A stretch of 5,211 nucleotides of DNA from Candidatus Bandiella numerosa. Lineage in GTDB: Bacteria; Pseudomonadota; Alphaproteobacteria; Rickettsiales; Midichloriaceae. Below, one piece after another: positions 1 to 5,187 of this stretch. A program made the translations under genes and the position numbers. Numbering within the stretch: position 1 is the stretch's first letter; the number at the start of each line of letters is the position of its first letter. Under the pieces are notes generated by a model. It was not told the DNA's origin. It made no database searches and saw nothing but the letters and a program-made list of their open reading frames with translations. Location: assembly GCF_021811875.1 (NCBI RefSeq), contig NZ_JAJBJD010000072.1:1-5211 (forward strand). Reading direction: 5' to 3'.

Positions 1-47
1 TTACTCTTCTCTATACGTTCTTCTGCTTCTCTTACTAAAAATGACAT
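1..47 (-). CDS. N-terminal fragment of an unidentified protein downstream of the FlgJ-like gene
   Basis: This gene is cut by the left edge; only about 15 codons are visible, reading MSFLVREAEERIEKS and continuing out of the window. The ATG at 47 is supported by a strong Shine-Dalgarno, AGGAGG on the minus strand (57-52), 4 nt before the start. It lies 31 nt downstream of the FlgJ-like stop codon in the same direction, so it is probably the next gene of the flagellar operon. The visible part is highly charged and could form a helix. In other alphaproteobacteria a FlgN-type chaperone (FlbY) or another flagellar gene can follow flgI and the rod-binding gene, but nothing visible identifies the product. 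The start is well supported; the function is unknown. Confidence 0.6.
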   Translation of the reverse strand, partial: MSFLVREAEERIEKS

Positions 48-60
48 TTTGCCTCCTCTT
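48..60 (-). promoter_or_regulatory. Strong ribosome binding site of the truncated left-edge gene
   Basis: The minus strand reads AAGAGGAGGCAAA directly before the ATG at 47. This is the only near-perfect Shine-Dalgarno seen in front of a gene here. The FlgJ-like gene, flgI and the oxidoreductase all have weak or no recognisable sites. It decides the start of an otherwise very short fragment. Confidence 0.65.
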
Positions 61-78
61 TCGTATGTACTTATCTTT

Positions 79-408
79 TCATTCTATCATATATGTTTCT
101 TTCTGCCTATTATGCAATGGTCTTTCTTTAGTAATCTCTTTAGCATATTCATTAATTAAAAAATGATTTAAAGTTTCTTCAGCAAATCCCCCACCTGTTA
201 AAGGATCTGGTTCAATATTTTCATAAATTGGCTCTAGCATACTAGACAATAACGTTGCATTAAATTCATCTAGTGCTTCAATAAATTTCTTTTTTTCAAT
301 ATTAGAATTAACATTTGGATTTGGATTTGGATGCAGAACAGTGCATTTAAATTCTTGATTAATGTTAGGTTTATTAGTGATTGCATTATCATTATTGCCT
401 GTACTCAT
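79..408 (-). CDS. flgJ: Single-domain FlgJ-like flagellar rod-binding protein (CheL type)
   Basis: A 109-residue protein whose middle (about residues 40-95) matches the N-terminal rod-binding domain of FlgJ. It has an aromatic-led helix, FNATLLSSMLEPIYENI (49-65), then a turn with the TGGG motif (71-74), then FAEETLNHFLINEYAKEI (75-92), matching the family pattern of a Gly-rich turn, Ala-Glu, and DEYAKEIA. In the family this domain acts in the periplasm as a scaffold for rod assembly. There is no muramidase domain, as usual in alphaproteobacterial versions. Residues 1-39 are polar and low in complexity, with an NP repeat (28-33), and there is no signal peptide. The C-terminal stretch rich in Gly, Ile and Ala that normally follows the YAKEIA helix is absent; the protein ends in a basic tail, ERPLHNRQKETYMIE. 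The start is 4 nt after the flgI stop and lacks a clear Shine-Dalgarno, suggesting translational coupling. The assignment is quite sure; the symbol refers only to the rod-binding domain. Confidence 0.82.
   Translation of the reverse strand: MSTGNNDNAITNKPNINQEFKCTVLHPNPNPNVNSNIEKKKFIEALDEFNATLLSSMLEPIYENIEPDPLTGGGFAEETLNHFLINEYAKEITKERPLHNRQKETYMIE
313..332. repeat. Short in-frame tandem repeat, 6-bp unit ATTTGG, about 3.3 copies
   Basis: The plus strand has three exact copies of ATTTGG (313-318, 319-324, 325-330) plus a partial fourth. On the coding minus strand this gives alternating Pro-Asn codons in the polar N-terminal region of the FlgJ-like protein. The unit is two codons long, so gain or loss of copies would change the linker length without shifting the frame. 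Confidence 0.75.
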
Positions 409-412
409 TACA

Positions 413-1510
413 TCACATCACTTCTATTTCACCTTGTAAAGCACCAGCCTCACGTATTGATTTCAATATACTGATCAAATCTTGTGTTTTTACACCAAGT
501 GAATTTAACCCTGATACCAAATCAGCAAGATTAGCAGTTGGTTCTAGCACTTTAAAAGCAGTACCAGGTTGAGATGGCTGGCTTTTATCGCTATTAGGAA
601 TAATATCTGATTCAATTTCAAATTCCTCTAATGGAGAAACCTTTACTATTAAATTTTTTTGCGCAATAGCAACTTTACTAATTCTAACATGTTTTCCAAT
701 AACCACAGTACCAGTAGCTTCATAAATTATAATTTTAGCTGTGGTATCTGGTGATATTGTGATATTTTCAATGTCTGCTAATAATCCCACAACGTTATCT
801 TGATATTCCTCAGGAATTTGTAATACAACTGTACCTGGATCTTTTGCCATTGAGAGAGTATCACTTAGATAGGAATTAATTGCATTAGCAATAGACCTAG
901 CTGTAGTGAGGTCAGGATTATTTAATGATATATTCACTTTAGTCAAGGAATTGAGGTCAAATTCAATTTCTCTTTCAACTGATGCTCCATTTATAATGTA
1001 TCCAGATGTTAAGATTGGCTTAAAATTATCCTGTCTAGTATCAGCTAATTTACCAATTCCAACTTGCCCTTGCGCCACAGCATAAATTTTACCATCTATT
1101 CCCATTAAAGGAGTTGCAAGCAATGTACCACCTTTTAAACTTTTAGCATCTCCCAGTGTACTTAAGTTAACAGATATTTTATTTCCAGCTTTAGAAAAAC
1201 CTGGTAAATTTGCTGTCACCATGACCGCAGCAATATTTTTTGTTTTTATAACTTCTCTTCTTGTATTAATCCCTAATTTTTCAAGCAAATTAACCAATCC
1301 TTTTTGAGTAAATGTTGAATTTTTCAAATTATCGCCAGTTCCATCTAACCCAGTCACTAAACCATAGCCAACTAAAACATTATCCCTTATACCTTCAAAA
1401 TTAACAATATCCTTAATTCTTGAATCTGAGTTTGAATTAACAGGAAAAACTAGTACAATCCATAAAATAAATACTATATTTAATAACGATATTACAATTT
1501 TATTTTGCAT
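413..1510 (-). CDS. flgI: Flagellar basal-body P-ring protein FlgI
   Basis: A 365-residue protein of the usual FlgI length. FlgI subunits form the P ring around the distal rod in the peptidoglycan layer. Residues 1-26 form a Sec signal peptide: a Lys near the start, a hydrophobic core at about 5-22, and a plausible cleavage after VNS (24-26). The mature protein begins with the family signature SRIKDIVNFEGIRDN (30-44), followed by GYGLVTGLDGTGD (48-60). Further conserved blocks are GGTLLATPLMGIDGKIY (127-143), NGASVEREI (174-182), and ATGTVVIGKHVRIS (265-278). The closing helix matches the family pattern, with LNSLGVKTQDLISIL (335-349) and EAGALQGEIEV (354-364). The sequence contains no cysteine, so it cannot form the intramolecular disulfide known from enterobacterial FlgI. 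The start at 1510 is chosen because it gives a complete signal peptide, although no good Shine-Dalgarno precedes it. It is first in this operon segment, with the rod-binding gene 4 nt downstream. Identification is very sure. Confidence 0.96.
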   Translation of the reverse strand: MQNKIVISLLNIVFILWIVLVFPVNSNSDSRIKDIVNFEGIRDNVLVGYGLVTGLDGTGDNLKNSTFTQKGLVNLLEKLGINTRREVIKTKNIAAVMVTANLPGFSKAGNKISVNLSTLGDAKSLKGGTLLATPLMGIDGKIYAVAQGQVGIGKLADTRQDNFKPILTSGYIINGASVEREIEFDLNSLTKVNISLNNPDLTTARSIANAINSYLSDTLSMAKDPGTVVLQIPEEYQDNVVGLLADIENITISPDTTAKIIIYEATGTVVIGKHVRISKVAIAQKNLIVKVSPLEEFEIESDIIPNSDKSQPSQPGTAFKVLEPTANLADLVSGLNSLGVKTQDLISILKSIREAGALQGEIEVM

Positions 1511-1533
1511 TAAATTTCAGAACACATCCAACT

Positions 1534-1561
1534 TTGACAATTTAAGCATTATTAATAATAA
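1534..1561 (+). promoter_or_regulatory. Candidate promoter for the large oxidoreductase gene
   Basis: A perfect -35 hexamer TTGACA lies at 1534-1539. The best -10 at suitable spacing is TAATAA (1556-1561, 16-nt spacer), which matches only 3 of 6 positions. A better-looking TATATT at 1581-1586 has no matching -35. The expected leader would be about 55 nt. The element overlaps the candidate flgI promoter on the other strand, so the two directions may compete for polymerase. Confidence 0.3.
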
Positions 1562-1568
1562 CTATCAA
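1540..1568 (-). promoter_or_regulatory. Candidate sigma-70-type promoter for flgI and the downstream flagellar genes
   Basis: Reading the minus strand, a -35 box TTGATA (1568-1563) is followed by a 17-nt spacer and a -10 box TTAAAT (1545-1540). The -35 matches 5 of 6 consensus positions and the -10 matches 4 of 6. Transcription would begin near 1533, leaving a leader of about 23 nt before the flgI ATG. This is a pattern match only; the surrounding DNA is very AT-rich, so chance matches are likely. Confidence 0.42.
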
Positions 1569-1624
1569 GAAAAATTTATTTATATTTTTACTATTAAATT
1601 AAATCATATGTTACGACATTTAAA

Positions 1625-4600
1625 ATGATTGAACTAAATTTTAATATTACGTTTGAAAACCTATATTCAACAGCTGGATTAAGGATAATAGATGAAAAAT
1701 TTTTAGACTTCTTGAATGCAAAAAACCCCACTCTTACGCACGATTTAATTGTTGGTAGAGAAAATACCCACATATCATCTGAACTAATACTTCATATAGC
1801 TCCACACCTAGAGAATTTTATAATTACTTTGTTTAATCTAAAATACAGTCAGAATAATAGCCTTAATTATCACAAAAAGGCATCCGCTCTATTTGAGTGT
1901 AAAAAAAGATTTATCCAAAGAAAAGTTAGCATTGAGCATTATGACGAAAAACGATTAAATGAGTCTGTTTCTATATTATGTAAGGCAGGAATCAACTTAG
2001 ATGATGAATTATCGATAGCAACTCATATTTTAAAATTACTTGAGGATAACAATGAAAAATTACTAGAATTTGCTAAAATATATGTTGCATGGGCACTGTA
2101 TAATGAAGAAGGAAGAGAAAAGTATAAAAATGGGATATTATTCAAAATACCTAAAAAATTAAACTTTGGTAAATTAATTGAATATTTAGAATCTAATGAC
2201 AAAACAAAATATTTTGACAATAAAGAACTAAGAGATAGAAAAGGTTTTGACTTAACAGATAATACAATCAATCAACATGCTGCTATTGTTAATGCGAATT
2301 ACTGCTTATACTGCCATAAACAAAATAAAGATTCCTGTTCAAAAGGATTACCTGATAAAATAACTAACGGTATTACTGTAAATTCTCTTGGCGTGGAATT
2401 GAATGGATGCCCACTAAAGGAAAAAATTTCAGAAATGAACTTACTAAAAAAAGAGGGGTTCATTATAGGTGCATTTGCTACTGCAATTATAGACAACCCA
2501 ATGATAGCCGCAACAGGACATAGAATATGTAATGATTGCATGAAATCATGCATTTATCAAAAACAAGAGCCAGTTGATATTCCATTAATTGAAACTAAAA
2601 TTTTAGATGATGTTTTAAGGCTTGATTATGGATTTGAAATATATAGTTTGCTAACAAAATGGAACCCACTAAAATCAGAAGGATATTTACCAAAAGAATT
2701 TAATAATTACAAAATTTTGGTTGTAGGAATGGGGCCTGCAGGTTTTACTCTTTCTCACTACCTAATAAATGAGGGATTTACTGTAGTGGGAATTGATGGA
2801 TTAAAGATTGAACCAATGCAAAGTGAACTTTCTGGCGTTACACAAGAAGGAATTAGAGCAAATTTTAAACCAATTAAAAACATCTCCGATATTGAAGAAA
2901 AACTTAGTGAAAGGAAGGCCTACGGTTTTGGTGGTGTAGCTGAATATGGAATTACAGTAAGATGGAATAAAAATTATCTGACAATTTTAAGATTGCTGCT
3001 TGAACGTAGAGAAAATTTTAGAATGTATGGTAGCATAAGGTTTGGTAGTACAATCAATTACCAATCTGCCAAAAAACTCGGGTTCAACCATGTCGCACTA
3101 GCAATTGGTGCAGGAAAGCCAAATATTCCAGATATTCCAAATATTTTATGCAAAGGAGTAAGGAGTTCCTCTGATTTTTTGATGTCATTACAAACTCTTG
3201 GTGCTTCAAGAAAAAGTAATTTGGCTAATTTACAAATTAGACTTCCTATTGTTGTTATAGGTGGCGGATTAACCTCAATAGACGCAGCAACAGAAAGCCT
3301 TGCCTATTACCCTATAATGGTAGAAAAATTCTTAGCTCAATACGAAATATTAGGAAATAACTTCCTTAAAACTTTAGATGATGAGGAATTAGAAGTTGCT
3401 TTGGAATTTATTGAGCATGCAAAAGAATTAAAAGCCAATCCTAAAGAAAGACTTTCTTTATTGAAAAAATGGGGTGGAGTAAAAATTATTTATCGAAAAA
3501 AATTTCAGGAGTCCCCTGCATATAGATTGAATCATGAGGAAGTTGCTAAGGCATTTGAAGAAGGAATAGAGTTTATAGACAACACATGCCCATTAGAAGT
3601 TATTTTAGATAAATTTAGCCACTGTAAAGAAATTATCTGCAATAACAAGACTATTCTGGCTAAAACAATATTAATTGCTACAGGCACATCGCCCAACACA
3701 ACCTTAGTCAAGGAGGAGCCTGAACATTTTAAGTTAAACGGCAAGTATTTTTCTATGGTTAAAAATGGCGAAGATCCAACTTTTTTCATAAGTATGGAAA
3801 ATAATTTTAGTATTAGCATATTAGGTGATTCACATCCAAAATATTCTGGCAGCGTAGTAAAGGCTATGGCAAGTGCAAAGGATAGTTACAAATTAATTGC
3901 TAAAGAAATTTGTAACTATAATAAAAAGAATGAGCTTCAAAGTAATAAGTTTTTTGAAAAATTGAATAATCAGCTGATTTCTAAAGTTATTAAAGTAGAT
4001 AGATTAACCAAAAATGTTGTTGAAATTTTTATCAAATCTCCATTAGCTGTAAACGAATTTCAACCTGGGCAGTTTTATAGGCTACAAAACTACGAATCAA
4101 ATGCAAAAATTAGCAATGGCTATCTAAGGGCCATTGAACCATTGGCACTAACTGGCGCTTTTGTTGATAAAATTCAAGGTATCATTTCATTAATAGTTCT
4201 TGAAATGGGGGGGTCTTCAAATTTTTGCCAAGATTTAAAACCTGATGAAACTATTAGTTTAATGGGCCCAACTGGCTCTCCAACCTATATACCTAAAAAT
4301 GAGAATGTATTATTAATCGGCGGAGGGTTAGGCAATGCAGTCCTGTTTTCTATAGGTAGGGCATTAATAGACAATGGATGCCATGTTTTGTATTTTGCAG
4401 GGTATAAAAAAAGAACAGATGTATTTAAACCACAAGAAATAGAAAAGGCTGCAAATCAGGTTATTTGGTGTTGTGATGAATCAAAATTAAACTTATCAAA
4501 TAATGTAAACCAATCTTTTCATGGTAATATTATAGAAGCTTTAGAGAATTATGATACAAACTTCAGCAATGGGTTGAAATTGAAAAATTTTAACAGAATG

Positions 4601-4903
4601 ATTACGATAGGCTCTGATTCAATGATGAAGGCAGTTTCATATGCTATTCAAAATGATCTGAAAAATCTCTTTGATCCAAATATTAAGTCCTTTGCATCAG
4701 TTAATTCTTCTATGCAATGTATGATGAAAGAGATTTGCGCTCAATGCTTACAAAAACACATAAATCCTAAAACTAGAGAAGTTAGTTATGTATATAGTTG
4801 CTTTAATCAGGACCAAGATTTAAAATATGTAGATTTCGAACATCTTTCATGCAGATTAAAACAGAACAGTTTGTTGGAAAAAGTTACGAGCAAATTAACC
4901 TGA
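1625..4903 (+). CDS. Single-chain GltD/NfnB-NfnA-like FAD, iron-sulfur oxidoreductase, 1092 residues
   Basis: Domains in order: residues 1-210 are a mostly helical region I cannot assign. Residues 220-315 are a GltD/dihydropyrimidine dehydrogenase-type two-[4Fe-4S] domain with seven cysteines (227, 230, 238, 262, 302, 305, 309) and the typical GCPLKEKI (261-268). Residues 360-760 are an FAD/NAD(P) disulfide-reductase fold: GMGPAG (368-373) binds FAD, GGGLTSIDAA (546-555) and YRKK (623-626) fit the NADPH site, and ATG (685-687) and ILGDS (732-736) are the closing FAD motifs. Residues 785-1020 are a ferredoxin-NADP+ reductase module with GQFYRL (815-820), GPTGSP (881-886) and GGGLGNA (899-905). 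The chain ends in a PyrK/NfnA-like [2Fe-2S] site, Cys 1032, 1038, 1041 and 1059. No signal peptide or membrane segment is seen, so it is probably cytosolic. The architecture equals Nfn large plus small subunit fused, suggesting electron transfer between NADH, NADPH and ferredoxin; this is inferred. Similar long proteins occur in alphaproteobacteria as far as I recall. It is not plain GltD (about 450-480 residues). The start fits, but there is no Shine-Dalgarno. Confidence 0.88.
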   Translation: MIELNFNITFENLYSTAGLRIIDEKFLDFLNAKNPTLTHDLIVGRENTHISSELILHIAPHLENFIITLFNLKYSQNNSLNYHKKASALFECKKRFIQRKVSIEHYDEKRLNESVSILCKAGINLDDELSIATHILKLLEDNNEKLLEFAKIYVAWALYNEEGREKYKNGILFKIPKKLNFGKLIEYLESNDKTKYFDNKELRDRKGFDLTDNTINQHAAIVNANYCLYCHKQNKDSCSKGLPDKITNGITVNSLGVELNGCPLKEKISEMNLLKKEGFIIGAFATAIIDNPMIAATGHRICNDCMKSCIYQKQEPVDIPLIETKILDDVLRLDYGFEIYSLLTKWNPLKSEGYLPKEFNNYKILVVGMGPAGFTLSHYLINEGFTVVGIDGLKIEPMQSELSGVTQEGIRANFKPIKNISDIEEKLSERKAYGFGGVAEYGITVRWNKNYLTILRLLLERRENFRMYGSIRFGSTINYQSAKKLGFNHVALAIGAGKPNIPDIPNILCKGVRSSSDFLMSLQTLGASRKSNLANLQIRLPIVVIGGGLTSIDAATESLAYYPIMVEKFLAQYEILGNNFLKTLDDEELEVALEFIEHAKELKANPKERLSLLKKWGGVKIIYRKKFQESPAYRLNHEEVAKAFEEGIEFIDNTCPLEVILDKFSHCKEIICNNKTILAKTILIATGTSPNTTLVKEEPEHFKLNGKYFSMVKNGEDPTFFISMENNFSISILGDSHPKYSGSVVKAMASAKDSYKLIAKEICNYNKKNELQSNKFFEKLNNQLISKVIKVDRLTKNVVEIFIKSPLAVNEFQPGQFYRLQNYESNAKISNGYLRAIEPLALTGAFVDKIQGIISLIVLEMGGSSNFCQDLKPDETISLMGPTGSPTYIPKNENVLLIGGGLGNAVLFSIGRALIDNGCHVLYFAGYKKRTDVFKPQEIEKAANQVIWCCDESKLNLSNNVNQSFHGNIIEALENYDTNFSNGLKLKNFNRMITIGSDSMMKAVSYAIQNDLKNLFDPNIKSFASVNSSMQCMMKEICAQCLQKHINPKTREVSYVYSCFNQDQDLKYVDFEHLSCRLKQNSLLEKVTSKLT

Positions 4904-4919
4904 GGGGTATAAAAACCCC
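4904..4919 (+). terminator. Weak hairpin directly after the oxidoreductase stop codon
   Basis: GGGGT (4904-4908) pairs with ACCCC (4915-4919) around a 6-nt loop, starting on the base after the TGA. The G/C-rich arms stand out in this AT-rich region. No T-run follows on the plus strand, so it is not a canonical intrinsic terminator. It may still pause polymerase or protect the mRNA 3' end. Confidence 0.35.
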
Positions 4920-4941
4920 AACAAATTAATCTTTCCTAAAC

Positions 4942-4968
4942 TGATAATCTCTCCTTATCTAATTATCA
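4942..4968. repeat. Small inverted repeat, TGATAAT / ATTATCA
   Basis: Perfect 7-bp arms at 4942-4948 and 4962-4968 flank a 13-nt pyrimidine-rich loop. The arms are AT-rich, so the RNA stem would be weak. It lies between the oxidoreductase gene and the longer hairpin at 5082 and has no recognised function. Confidence 0.4.
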
Positions 4969-4979
4969 TTATACGTATG

Positions 4980-4992
4980 AATTGTTACAATT
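4980..4992. repeat. 13-nt palindrome AATTGT-T-ACAATT
   Basis: Two perfect 6-bp arms surround one central base, a geometry that fits a dimeric regulator site better than an RNA hairpin. A shorter palindrome, ATACGTAT (4971-4978), lies just to its left. No gene start is near enough to say what it would control. Confidence 0.35.
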
Positions 4993-5081
4993 AGGTTACA
5001 AAAACAAAATATTTTTAAATAAATATAACGATGTCCTAAATGGTCGAAGATTTATGTAGCAAAATAAAAAAAACAATTTAG

Positions 5082-5140
5082 TCTTTTTCCTGACTTCATG
5101 CACTTTGAGAGAAGTGTATAGAGGTAGGTGAGGAAAAAGG
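5082..5140. other. Long imperfect stem-loop in the intergenic region, possible small RNA or palindromic element
   Basis: By hand pairing, 5082-5091 pairs with 5131-5140 (CTTTTTCCT with AGGAAAAAG, plus a G-T pair at the outer end). Then 5093-5097 pairs with 5121-5125 with one G-T pair, and 5098-5106 pairs with 5111-5119 with two G-T pairs, closing on a GAGA tetraloop (5107-5110). That is about 24 pairs in a 59-nt element. The only interruptions are one unpaired base at 5120 and an internal loop of G5092 opposite 5126-5130. The strand is undetermined. If transcribed from the minus strand, the hairpin is followed after 8 nt by eight T residues (5073-5066), so it could be a loose terminator for a gene entering from the right. 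It resembles none of tRNA, tmRNA, RNase P RNA, SRP RNA or 6S RNA as far as I can tell. Confidence 0.5.
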
Positions 5141-5187
5141 AGGAGAAAATTTTAAAGTCGCTGAGTAGTGCCTAAGCTAAATATTAG

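Noticed and set aside
381..572. 63-codon plus-strand open frame opposite the end of flgI
   Set aside because: It is antisense to the conserved C-terminal helix of flgI, has no ribosome binding site, and its translation looks like a shadow of the real gene.
2023..2553. Two minus-strand open frames (82 and 84 codons) inside the oxidoreductase gene
   Set aside because: They lie opposite an uninterrupted gene with recognisable domains, and their Ser/Leu/Phe-rich translation is what antisense of Lys/Glu/Asn-rich coding DNA gives.
3532..3819. 95-codon minus-strand open frame
   Set aside because: It is antisense to the conserved NADPH and FAD motifs of the oxidoreductase and has no supporting signals.
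1625..4903. Calling the large gene gltD, glutamate synthase small subunit
   Set aside because: The protein is more than twice the GltD length, carries an additional FNR and [2Fe-2S] half, and no gltB is visible, so a GltD function is not supported.
5040..5081. 13-codon plus-strand frame starting ATG GTC GAA
   Set aside because: It is very short, has no ribosome binding site, and its end overlaps the base of the long hairpin, so there is no reason to call it a gene.
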